Source: Collinsella sp944321445
Lineage (GTDB): Bacteria; Actinomycetota; Coriobacteriia; Coriobacteriales; Coriobacteriaceae
Assembly (NCBI RefSeq): GCF_030371825.1
Contig: NZ_JAUDDM010000004.1
DNA length: 64,000 nucleotides
Reading direction: 5' to 3' (one strand)
In this document: positions 17,307 through 25,423 of the stretch, piece by piece
Position numbering within the stretch: the first letter of the stretch is position 1
Layout: each line of letters begins with the position of its first letter
Notes under the pieces: generated by a model
Database searches by the model: none
Seen by the model: only the letters and a program-made list of their open reading frames with translations
Told to the model about the DNA's origin: nothing
Program-made: the position numbers and the translations under genes

Positions 17307-18854
17307 TCACTGTATCACGGTTCGGGTACGCGCCACGGCATCGTGCCAACCGGACAGGCAGTGCGCGATCTCGCGCTCCTCCCCCGCCGGCATGAACCGC
17401 TTACCCAGCGCGTGGTCGGCCTGAAGCTCGTCGCGGTCCTCCCAATACCCCACCGCGAGGCCCGCCAGGTACGCCGCGCCGAGGGCCGTGGTCTCGACGG
17501 CCTCCGTCTGCACGACGGGGATGCCCAGCAGATTCGCCTGGAACTGCATGATGAAGTCGTTGCGCGAGGCGGCGCCGTCGACCGAAAGCTCGGCGAGCTT
17601 CATGCCGGCGTCCGCCTCCATGGAGCGCAGCACGTCGTAGCTCTGGTAGGCCATGGACTCGCACGCCGCGCGCACGAGGGTGGCGCGATCGGATGCGGCG
17701 GTCAGGCCGGTGATGAGACCGCGCGCCATGGGATCCCACCAAGGGGCGCCCAGGCCGCTGAAGGCGGGCACCAGGTAGCAGTCGTCGTTTCCCTCCACCG
17801 ACTGCGCGATGGCGGCCGTATCTGCCGCATGCTTGATGATGCCCAGCTTGTCGCGCAGCCACTGGATGACGGAGCCCGCGTGGAAGATGGAGCCCTCGAG
17901 CGCGTAGGAGACCTTGCCGCCCTCGGCGATGCCGATGGTCGAGATGAGGCCGTTGTTGGAATGCACGACCTCGTCGCCCGTGTTCATGAGCAAAAAGCAG
18001 CCCGTACCGTAGGTGTTCTTGGTGTCGCCCTTGTTGAAGCAGCAGTGGCCGAAGAACGACGCCTGCTGGTCGCCGGCAACGCCCGTGATCGGTGGCGTGT
18101 GGGTCATGACCTCGCTCGATACGTGGCCGTAGTCGTCCGAACTCCACTTGACCTCGGGCAGCATGGAGCGCGGGATGCCTAGGATATCGAGCAGCTCGTC
18201 ATCCCACTCCAGCGTATGGATGTTGTAGAGCATGGTGCGGCTGGCGTTGGTCATGTCCGTGGCGTAGACCAGACCGTTGGTAAGGTTGTAGATGAGCCAG
18301 GTGTCGATGGTGCCGAACATGAGCTCGCCGGCCTCCGCCGCCTCGCGCGCGCCGCTCACGTTGTCCAGAATCCACTTGATTTTGGTGCCGGAGAAGTACG
18401 GGTCGAGCTTAAGCCCGGTCTTTTGGCGGATGACATCCTCGTAGCCGGCAGCGATGAGCTCGTCGACGATGGGAGCCGTGCGGCGGCACTGCCAGCCGAT
18501 GGCGTTGTAGATGGGCTGGCCGCTGTCGCGGTCCCACACCACGCAGGTCTCGCGCTGGTTGGAAAGACCGAGCGCGGCGATACGGTCGGAGTGGATGCCG
18601 CTTTTGAACTGGACCTCTGCCATCACAGCGATTTGGGACGCGAGAATCTCGGTGGGATCCTGCTCGACCCAGCCGGGCTGCGGATACATGGTGTGGATGG
18701 GCTTGGACGCCTGGGCGACGATGCAGTCGTACTCGTCGACGATGATCGCGCGCACCGAGGTGGTGCCGGAGTCGAGCGCCATGATGTAGCTGCTGCCGGG
18801 AATGGTGTTGTTGACGTGATCGACAAAACCGAGGTCGGTGAGGCTGTAGGCCAT
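17307..18854 (-). CDS. glpK: Glycerol kinase
   Basis: A 515-residue FGGY-family kinase producing glycerol 3-phosphate. The N-terminal phosphate-binding motif MALDSGTTSVRAIIVDEYD and GDQQASFFGHCCF, characteristic of GlpK, are present. It carries about 22 extra residues before the usual start. The ATG at 18854 has AAGGGGAAA upstream and lies 11 bases after the stop of the tsaC/sua5 gene. No glycerol facilitator is adjacent. Confidence 0.93.
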   Translation of the reverse strand: MAYSLTDLGFVDHVNNTIPGSSYIMALDSGTTSVRAIIVDEYDCIVAQASKPIHTMYPQPGWVEQDPTEILASQIAVMAEVQFKSGIHSDRIAALGLSNQRETCVVWDRDSGQPIYNAIGWQCRRTAPIVDELIAAGYEDVIRQKTGLKLDPYFSGTKIKWILDNVSGAREAAEAGELMFGTIDTWLIYNLTNGLVYATDMTNASRTMLYNIHTLEWDDELLDILGIPRSMLPEVKWSSDDYGHVSSEVMTHTPPITGVAGDQQASFFGHCCFNKGDTKNTYGTGCFLLMNTGDEVVHSNNGLISTIGIAEGGKVSYALEGSIFHAGSVIQWLRDKLGIIKHAADTAAIAQSVEGNDDCYLVPAFSGLGAPWWDPMARGLITGLTAASDRATLVRAACESMAYQSYDVLRSMEADAGMKLAELSVDGAASRNDFIMQFQANLLGIPVVQTEAVETTALGAAYLAGLAVGYWEDRDELQADHALGKRFMPAGEEREIAHCLSGWHDAVARTRTVIQ

Positions 18855-18865
18855 GGGATTTCCCC

Positions 18866-19549
18866 TTAATCGAGGGCGGAAGACGATGAGAGCGCGGACT
18901 GGATGCGCTCGGCGGAAAGCGCGCCTTGGCGGATGATGCGGCACGTACCGTCGAGCGTCGAGATGATGGTCGACGCATCACGGCACGGCGTGGTTCCGGC
19001 ATCGATGGCGGCGTCGACGCCGGCAAGGATGCGCGGCTCGACGTCGTCGAACGATACCGGCGCGGGCATGCCATGCGTGTTGGCGCTCGTGACGGCAAGC
19101 GGCGAGGCGCAGGCGCGGATCAGCGCTTGGATGACCGGGGACGCCGACGCGCGCAGGGCGACGGTACCGTCATCTGCCTGCATGAACGCGGGGACGCACG
19201 GGGCGGCCTTCACGATGAGCGTGAGGGCGCCCGGCCAAAACGCTTGGGCGAGGCGGTAGGTTTGGGGCGGGACGTCGACGCCAAAGCGGTCAAGCGCGTC
19301 CACCCCGGCGACGAGCCAGGGCACGGTTTGGCGCACATCGCGCTGCTTGAGCGAGAAAATGCGCGCATAGCCGGTGGTCTCGTCCGGCATGTCCTGCGAG
19401 CCAGCGTACGCAGCGACGGAGACGCCCACGCCGTACACGGTCTCGGTTGGGACGAGGGCGAGCCCGCCCGCCTGGAGCACAGTCGCTGCATCGCGAATCG
19501 CCAGAGGATGCGGATGGGCATCCGGTGCCACTCGATAGATTCGCTGCAT
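18866..19549 (-). CDS. L-threonylcarbamoyladenylate synthase (Sua5/YrdC/YwlC family)
   Basis: A 227-residue YrdC-fold protein that makes threonylcarbamoyl-AMP for t6A37 in ANN-decoding tRNAs. Family features: VPTETVYGVG, SLKQRDVRQTVPWLV, WPGALTLIVKA, VALRASASPV and PLAVTSANTHGMPAP. The normal KR in the SLKKR-type loop is replaced by KQRD, and no C-terminal Sua5 domain is present, so this is the short TsaC type. GAGAGGAAG precedes the ATG at 19549. prmC lies upstream on the same strand; the pairing of prmC with sua5 is common. Confidence 0.88.
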   Translation of the reverse strand: MQRIYRVAPDAHPHPLAIRDAATVLQAGGLALVPTETVYGVGVSVAAYAGSQDMPDETTGYARIFSLKQRDVRQTVPWLVAGVDALDRFGVDVPPQTYRLAQAFWPGALTLIVKAAPCVPAFMQADDGTVALRASASPVIQALIRACASPLAVTSANTHGMPAPVSFDDVEPRILAGVDAAIDAGTTPCRDASTIISTLDGTCRIIRQGALSAERIQSALSSSSALD

Positions 19550-19675
19550 GCGACTTCCTCTCCTTCCGCCGTGAAGAAACGTTTTACCGAGGGAAGCGCT
19601 TGCGAAGACATGCGCGCGCAACCGGCCGACGCGGCGGCATGCGAAGATGGATTCGGCGGCGTTTCCCGAACCGTA

Positions 19676-19698
19676 CACAATACGGTTCGCTGCATTGT
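19676..19698. repeat. Hairpin in the prmC-tsaC gap
   Basis: A 9-bp stem CGAACCGTA/TACGGTTCG with a five-base loop lies in the 286-base gap between prmC and the tsaC/sua5 gene. It may attenuate read-through from prmC. No gene is recognised in this gap. Confidence 0.55.
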
Positions 19699-19835
19699 CT
19701 CACGCGCGCGGGGCACATGGAGTCGGTAGATTCAACCTAGTTGCCAAACGGGAAATACAAATCGGCGAGGGGCCGGCCGAGGGGACGTTGTGTGTGCGCG
19801 GCGTGGAGGTTGATGTTCGTTGTGGCGAGGCGCTG

Positions 19836-20963
19836 TTAGCGGCGGGCGAAACGCTCCCGGGCGGATTGGACGACGGATTCGGGAACGCCTGCAAGGACGA
19901 AGCGCGGCCTGCCCGCGAGGTCGCGCGCGATGCGCACCCGCTCAAAGCCCGCTCGTCGGCAGATTTCCGCAGCGGCGTCGAGCGTGGTCTCGTGCAGCTC
20001 GCAGGCGAACAGGCCGCCCGGCTTGAGCATGCTGGGCGCTGCGTTAACCAGGCGGCGGAAGATGTCGAGACCGTCGGCGCCGCCGTCGAGCGCCAGGTGC
20101 GGCTCGAACTCCTTGACTTCCACCGGAACCTCTTCGGCAAGCACGGAGGTGGGAATGTAGGGCGGGTTGGAAACGAGCACGTCAAACGTGCCCCATTCCG
20201 TTTCGCGATCGAGCGGGGAAACCAGATTGCCCTCGCGGAAGTCCGCGACTTCGGGCGAGATGCCCAGCGCATCGCGGTTACGGCACGCGAGCGCGACTGC
20301 CTGGGGGTTGATGTCGGTCGCCACGCAGGCCACACGGCCCGCGCGCTCCGCGGCAAACGACAGCGTGATGCAGCCCGTGCCGCAGCCGACCTCGAGGATG
20401 CGCGCCGCGCGGGGCTTGCGCGGGGCTGATTCGGGCTCGGGCTCTTGCTCGGGCTCCGGCTGCTCGTCGGAGGCCTCGAGCTCTTCCGCCGCCTGCTCTT
20501 TTGCCTCTTGCTCCTGCTCGCGCTGCTTCTCCTCTGCCGCCTGGCGCATGGCCTCGACCTGGGCGTTCCAGGGCAGTGCGGCCTTCGTGCGGCGGGGGGC
20601 CTCGCCGTCATTCTCGAACACCTCACGGTCCAGATAGGTGAGCACCTCCTCGACGAGCATCTCGGTTTCCGGGCGCGGGATGAGCACGCCGGGCTCGCAG
20701 ATGATGTCGATGGTGCGGAAGGAGGTTTCACCCACGATGTATTGGAGCGGCTCGCCTTTGGCGCGGCGGATGACCATGCGGTGCATGGCGTCGAGCTCGT
20801 CGGGCGACAGCGGGCGGTCGGCGTTCGTGTACAGCTCGATGCGCGCCAACCCGGTTGCGGAGGTGAGGAGCCACTGGGCAGAAAGGCGCGGGTTCTCGTC
20901 GCCCTTGCTCTCGAGATATTCGTTCGTCCAATCAAGGCATCGCTTGACGGTCCACACGTCCAT
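19836..20963 (-). CDS. prmC: Peptide chain release factor N5-glutamine methyltransferase with a charged insertion
   Basis: A 375-residue PrmC (HemK), which methylates the GGQ glutamine of release factors. The N-terminal helical domain (1-90), the GVLIPRPETE segment (about 92-101), the SAM motif EVGCGTGC (about 191-198) and the catalytic NPPY (266-269) are intact. Between the N-terminal domain and the SAM motif sits about 70 extra residues rich in Glu, Gln and Ala, then Pro-Glu pairs (about 113-187); ordinary PrmC is about 280 residues. AAAGGAG precedes the ATG. No prfA is adjacent in this window. Confidence 0.9.
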   Translation of the reverse strand: MDVWTVKRCLDWTNEYLESKGDENPRLSAQWLLTSATGLARIELYTNADRPLSPDELDAMHRMVIRRAKGEPLQYIVGETSFRTIDIICEPGVLIPRPETEMLVEEVLTYLDREVFENDGEAPRRTKAALPWNAQVEAMRQAAEEKQREQEQEAKEQAAEELEASDEQPEPEQEPEPESAPRKPRAARILEVGCGTGCITLSFAAERAGRVACVATDINPQAVALACRNRDALGISPEVADFREGNLVSPLDRETEWGTFDVLVSNPPYIPTSVLAEEVPVEVKEFEPHLALDGGADGLDIFRRLVNAAPSMLKPGGLFACELHETTLDAAAEICRRAGFERVRIARDLAGRPRFVLAGVPESVVQSARERFARR

Positions 20964-21082
20964 GTCGCGCTCCTTTCACCACCGCTTCCGTTGCCAGCGA
21001 TTCTATAGCACACGCTTCGCGCCGGGGGCCGCAATGGAAAAATGAGCCGTAAGCAGGTGCAGATTTGAGTTTTAGGGTGAAT

Positions 21083-21125
21083 TCTTGTCGGATTTCCCGA
21101 AGGTTCCAACCGATACCCGACAAGA
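21083..21125. repeat. Hairpin TCTTGTCGG/CCGACAAGA
   Basis: A 9-bp perfect stem with a 25-base loop. It is the first of a tandem series of hairpins in the 310-base gap between prmC and purN. Confidence 0.6.
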
Positions 21126-21142
21126 CCGCCGGAGCCAAAACC

Positions 21143-21261
21143 AAAAGCGACCTGCCCCCCTTTGGCGAAACCAAATGGTGGGCAGGTCGCTTTTGATTGG
21201 CGGCAGGCCTGTCCCAGGAGAGGACAAAGTGTCCCCTGGGACCCCCGTCCCCAATGGGGAC
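21143..21261. repeat. Variant palindromes of family R (V1 and V2)
   Basis: V1 (21143-21194) pairs AAAAGCGACCTGCCC with GGGCAGGTCGCTTTT around an inner TTTGG/CCAAA pair. V2 is two hairpins: GTCCCAGG...CCTGGGAC with inner GGACA/TGTCC (21211-21242), and GTCCCC/GGGGAC (21247-21261). They share with family R the arms rich in CAGG/CCTG and GGGAC and the dyad-within-arm plan. Confidence 0.75.
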
Positions 21262-21273
21262 AGGGTGGCCTCT

Positions 21274-22104
21274 TTAGGATATGGCGACGGTGAGGTCGTC
21301 GCGCACGTGGATGCGGCCGTCGGCGAGCAGCTGGACCACGTGCGGGTACAGCTCGTGCTCGATCTCGTGGATGTGGGCCTCGAGGGTATCGACGTCCCAG
21401 CCCTCCTCCACCGGCAGCGCGCGCTGGGCGATGATGGGGCCGGCGTCGTAGGCCGCGTTGGCGAAGTGGACGGTCACGCCTGTGACCTTGACGCCGCGCT
21501 CATATGCGTCGTCGATGGCATGTGCGCCCGGGAAGCTCGGCAGCAGCGCCGGGTGCAAGTTGACGATGCGGTCGGGGAACGTTGCCAGCAGCGGGTCGCG
21601 GACCATGCGCATGTAGCCGGCCATGATGACGTACTCGACGCCGTGCGCCATGAGCTCGTGCGCGATGACCTCGTCGGCCGCGATGGGGTCGGCGTAGATC
21701 TCTTTGGAAAGCGTAAGGGTCTGGATACCCGCGCGCTCGGCGCGCTGCAAGCCTTTCGCGGACGGGCGGCTCGACACGACGAGCTCGATCGAGGCGTTGA
21801 GCGAGCCGTCGGCGATGCGGTCGATGAGCGCCTGCAGGTTGGTGCCGGAGCCGGAGATGAGCACGCCGATCTTCAGCGGCTCGAGCTCCTCGCCTGCCGC
21901 ACGCGCAGCGGCGCGCGCGGTCTGGATGTCGTTGCTGGTGGGGATGTCGAGCTCCTCCGCGGCAGCAGCGCGATCAGCCGCCTGGGCCGCCGCGCGGGCA
22001 AGCTCGCCGTCGACGTTCGCGGTGAAAAACGCGTCGCTCGGCAGCGCCTCGGGCGACAGCCCCGCCTCCTCGACCAAACGACGGTACTCGTCGCTACTGC
22101 TCAT
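21274..22104 (-). CDS. purN: Phosphoribosylglycinamide formyltransferase with an N-terminal extension
   Basis: A 276-residue PurN (GAR transformylase, third step of IMP synthesis). The catalytic core starts near residue 78 (KIGVLISGSGTNLQAL) and shows the Asn/His/Asp catalytic set in IVNLHPALLPSFPG and AAYDAGPI. The first 77 residues are an alanine-rich extension not found in ordinary PurN (about 190-210 residues). The ATG at 22104 lies inside the last codons of purM, an 11-base overlap that supports this start and couples the two genes. Confidence 0.9.
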   Translation of the reverse strand: MSSSDEYRRLVEEAGLSPEALPSDAFFTANVDGELARAAAQAADRAAAAEELDIPTSNDIQTARAAARAAGEELEPLKIGVLISGSGTNLQALIDRIADGSLNASIELVVSSRPSAKGLQRAERAGIQTLTLSKEIYADPIAADEVIAHELMAHGVEYVIMAGYMRMVRDPLLATFPDRIVNLHPALLPSFPGAHAIDDAYERGVKVTGVTVHFANAAYDAGPIIAQRALPVEEGWDVDTLEAHIHEIEHELYPHVVQLLADGRIHVRDDLTVAIS

Positions 22105-23197
22105 CGGAGTACACCACCTTGCCAGAGCCGGCGACGCAGGTGCCCACGCGGAACGGCTTCTCGCCGAGCTCGACGAGCTTCTGCGTGACGGCAGCCTCGT
22201 CCTCGGGCGCGCAGATGATGCACAGGCCCACGCCCATGTTGAAGGTCTTGCAGGCCTCGTTGGGGGCAAGCTCGGCCTGATTGGCGATGTAGGTGATGAC
22301 AGGCGGAACGTCCCAGCCCATCTCGCTGCCACGGCGATCCACCACGGCGTCGACGTCGGAGGCCAGCGCGCGGTTGAGGTTCTCGGTGATGCCGCCGCCC
22401 GTGATGTGGGCGAGCGCATGCACGGGCACGCCGGAACGCAGCAGCTCAAGGATGGGCTTAACGTAAATGCGCGTGGGCGCGAGCAGCGCGTCGGCAAGGT
22501 TCAAACCAGGTGCGACCTCGATGCTCTCGAGCTCGGCCTTCTTGGCCGCGGCATCAGGAGTGCCGGGCACGACGCCGTCGACGCCGATGACCTTGCGCAC
22601 GAGCGAGTAGCCGTTGGAGTGCACGCCGGTGGAGGGCAGGCCCAGGATGATGTCGCCAGGGCGGACGTTTGCCGGGTCGAGCATCTTGGGACGGTCGACG
22701 ACGCCCACGGCGAAGCCGGCCAGGTCATAGTCATCCGGTCGCATGACGCCGGGGTGCTCGGCCATCTCTCCGCCCACGAGCGCGCAGCCGGAGAGTTTGC
22801 AGCCGTCGGCCACGCCCTTCACGATCTTGGCCATATGCTCGGCCTCGATGTGACCGATGGCGATGTAATCGAGGAAGAACAGGGGCTCGGCTCCGGAGGC
22901 GAGGATGTCGTTCACGCACATGGCAACGAGGTCCTGGCCCACGGTCTCGTGGCGGTCGAGAATCTGGGCGAGCACGAGCTTGGTGCCCACGCCGTCGGTG
23001 CCGGAGATGAGGATGGGATCCTCCATGTCCTTGAGCGCAGCGGCGGAGAACAGGCCGCCGAAGCCGCCGATACCGCCGATGACCTCAGGACGGTTCGTTT
23101 CGGCCACCATCTGCTTGATTGCGTCGACCGCGCGGCCGCCCTCGGCGGTGTCGACGCCGGCGTCCTCATATGTGACGTGCTTAGGTGTATCGCTCAT
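22094..23197 (-). CDS. purM: Phosphoribosylformylglycinamidine cyclo-ligase
   Basis: A 367-residue AIR synthetase (fifth step of purine synthesis). Seen: GTDGVGTKL and the CVNDILASGAEPLFFLDY segment typical of PurM, plus GAPVHALAHITGGGITEN-like text near the middle (VHALAHITGGGITENL). The ATG at 23197 has AAAGGA seven bases upstream. The gene sits between purF and purN on the same strand, separated from purF by a 200-base gap holding palindrome R2. Confidence 0.95.
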   Translation of the reverse strand: MSDTPKHVTYEDAGVDTAEGGRAVDAIKQMVAETNRPEVIGGIGGFGGLFSAAALKDMEDPILISGTDGVGTKLVLAQILDRHETVGQDLVAMCVNDILASGAEPLFFLDYIAIGHIEAEHMAKIVKGVADGCKLSGCALVGGEMAEHPGVMRPDDYDLAGFAVGVVDRPKMLDPANVRPGDIILGLPSTGVHSNGYSLVRKVIGVDGVVPGTPDAAAKKAELESIEVAPGLNLADALLAPTRIYVKPILELLRSGVPVHALAHITGGGITENLNRALASDVDAVVDRRGSEMGWDVPPVITYIANQAELAPNEACKTFNMGVGLCIICAPEDEAAVTQKLVELGEKPFRVGTCVAGSGKVVYSDEQ

Positions 23198-23304
23198 GCG
23201 CATCCTTTCGAAAGGAGGTCCTACCTGCTCAAGATGATACCAGCCGACCGCACCGATGAGGACAGGGCCGGCTGTATCGCGTGAAATCACCGGGGACGGG
23301 GGCG

Positions 23305-23370
23305 TGGGAAAAAGGGGACAGGCACTTATTTCCCACCGGTGGGAAATAAGTGCCTGTCCCCTTTTTCCCA
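23305..23370. repeat. 66-bp perfect palindrome (family R, copy 2)
   Basis: Identical to copy R1 at 16590-16655 over all 66 bases. It lies between purF and purM, both on the minus strand, so it would be transcribed if the two are cotranscribed. Confidence 0.97.
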
Positions 23371-23396
23371 GAGCGGCGTCTCCCGCGCGCGGCACG

Positions 23397-25010
23397 CTAC
23401 TTGCCTGGGTGCGCGGCCTCCCAGCTGTGGTCGTTCTCCTTGACGCGTACGACGTCGCGGGGCAACAGCGGACTGTCGGTGAGGTTGCAGGGGTCGTAAC
23501 CGGGCATGAATTTGTCGCGGCCGAAGCTCTCGGGGATGGCGATGGGGTACACGCCGGTGAAGCACGCCGTGCAGTAGCCGCGCGCGGGGCAGCCCGCGGC
23601 GGGCGCCTCGCCGATAGCGGGCACGCAGGCGAGCAGACCCTCGACCGACAGGAATCCCAGCGAGTCGGCGCCGATATAGGCACAGATTTCGTCCACGGTC
23701 TTGTTGGCGCTGATGAGCTGCGCCTGCACGTCGGTATCGATGCCGTAGAAGCACGGCCACACGACCTCGGGCGAGTTGATGCGCACGTGAACCTCCGCCG
23801 CGCCCGCCTGGCGCAGCATCTTCACCAGCTGCACCATGGTGGTACCGCGCACGATGGAGTCATCGATGACCACGAGGCGCTTGCCGGCGATGTTGTCGCG
23901 CAGGGGGTTCAGCTTCATGCGGACGCCCATGGCGCGCAGCTCCTGCGTGGGCTGAATGAACGTGCGGGCCACATAGCGGTTTTTGATGAGGCCCTCGCCG
24001 AAGGGGATGCCGCTTTCGTGCGCGTAGCCCTCCGCCGGTGGCAGGCCCGAATCGGGCACGCCGATGACCATGTCGGCGTCGACCGGGTTCTCCCGTGCCA
24101 GCTGGCGGCCCATGTCGTAGCGGCAGGCGTAGACGGACTTGCCGCCCATGATGGAGTCGGGGCGGGCGAAGTAGACCTGCTCGAAGATGCACTCGGCGCT
24201 CTCTGCGGCACACGGCACGCCCTGCTCGGACACGAGGCCGTCGGCGGAGATGCGCAGAATCTCGCCGGGACGGATGTCGCGCACGTAGGTGGCGCCCACG
24301 ATGTCGAGGGCGCAGGTTTCGGACGCCACGACCCAGCCGCCGGTCGCGGGCGACTCGGCGGTCGGTTCCTCCACCAGCTGCCCCAGCACGAGCGGGCGGA
24401 TGCCGTAGGGGTCGCGGAACGCGTAGAGCGCCTGCTCGTTGATGAGCGTCATGGCGTAGCCGCCGCGCACGAGTTCCATGGTTTTGCGGATGCCCTCGCG
24501 CAGATGGTGCGTGCGCTGGGTGAAGTAGCCGATGAGTTTGGCGGCGACCTCGGAGTCGGAATTGGAGAGGAAGGGCACGCCCAGCTCGATGAGCTGGCGA
24601 CGCAGCTCGTCGGTGTTGACGAGCGTGCCGTTGTGCGCGAGCGCGATGATGACGTCGTTGATGGTGGAGAGGTGCGGCTGCGCGGCCTCCCAGCTCTTGG
24701 CGCCCGCGGTGCCGTAGCGCACGTGGCCCACGGCAAGCTGGCCGGTGAGCGTGGAGAGGTCGGCGTCGGAAAAGACCTGGTCGATGAGGCCGAGGTCCTT
24801 GCGGACCATCACCGTGCCGCCGTCGCCCACCGCGATGCCCGCCGATTCCTGGCCGCGATGCTGCAGCGCCTTCAGACCGAAATACGTGAGACGCGCGACG
24901 TCGCGGTCGGGTGCCCACACGCCAAAGACGCCGCACTCTTCATGGAGGGTGTCGTCGGAGGCGGGGGCGATGGGGGCGCAGGCTGCGGCGCGCGGGGATT
25001 CTTGAATCAT
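23397..25010 (-). CDS. purF: Amidophosphoribosyltransferase
   Basis: A 537-residue PurF, first enzyme of purine synthesis, forming phosphoribosylamine from PRPP and glutamine. The glutaminase nucleophile is Cys26 in HEECGVFG, after a propeptide that is removed in this subfamily. The PRPP motif is VVIDDSIVRGTT. A region with scattered cysteines in the C-terminal part is compatible with the Fe-S form, but I cannot assign ligands. The ATG at 25010 has AAAGGTAG upstream. A weak -10 (CATAAT, minus strand, 25044-25049) lies about 35 bases upstream. Confidence 0.95.
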   Translation of the reverse strand: MIQESPRAAACAPIAPASDDTLHEECGVFGVWAPDRDVARLTYFGLKALQHRGQESAGIAVGDGGTVMVRKDLGLIDQVFSDADLSTLTGQLAVGHVRYGTAGAKSWEAAQPHLSTINDVIIALAHNGTLVNTDELRRQLIELGVPFLSNSDSEVAAKLIGYFTQRTHHLREGIRKTMELVRGGYAMTLINEQALYAFRDPYGIRPLVLGQLVEEPTAESPATGGWVVASETCALDIVGATYVRDIRPGEILRISADGLVSEQGVPCAAESAECIFEQVYFARPDSIMGGKSVYACRYDMGRQLARENPVDADMVIGVPDSGLPPAEGYAHESGIPFGEGLIKNRYVARTFIQPTQELRAMGVRMKLNPLRDNIAGKRLVVIDDSIVRGTTMVQLVKMLRQAGAAEVHVRINSPEVVWPCFYGIDTDVQAQLISANKTVDEICAYIGADSLGFLSVEGLLACVPAIGEAPAAGCPARGYCTACFTGVYPIAIPESFGRDKFMPGYDPCNLTDSPLLPRDVVRVKENDHSWEAAHPGK

Positions 25011-25423
25011 AGCTACCTTTCGGATGCGGTAAACGACCCGCACATTATGGCACGCAGGCACGCGCACGGCACGGATTCCGAAGATGTCGATAGGTTTTTA
25101 CGAAGGGCTTGAGCGGGGCTGCGGGCGCTGCCGCCTTATGGCCGCCTGGCCTGCACACAAAACGGGCGCGCGACCGGTTGCAAGGGCCGCGCGCCCAACA
25201 TGCACATGCGCGTGAGCAACATGGTGCTTGCAGCATATCAATGTGCCGAAACGGACAGTGCTCACAATCTGTTTTATGAAGAAAAACCCACGTTAATCGG
25301 GTTATTTTCCCATTCTTGGAATAGGTTTAGCCCGCGGGGGAAGAAGGGGTGTACGTCCGTTATCCTTTAGCCGAATTCCGCACCCTGACGCCACCGTTCG
25401 TCAGCATGATAAGGAGCAAACCC
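25011..25423. other. Divergent intergenic region purF / CmpB-like gene
   Basis: No gene is seen. It contains a candidate -10 for purF (25044-25049, minus) and a 9-bp GC-only stem GGGCGCGCG/CGCGCGCCC (25164-25196), followed on the minus strand by GTTTTG like a terminator although no gene lies upstream of it. An AT-richer stretch (25255-25330) may hold the promoter of the plus-strand gene. Confidence 0.4.
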
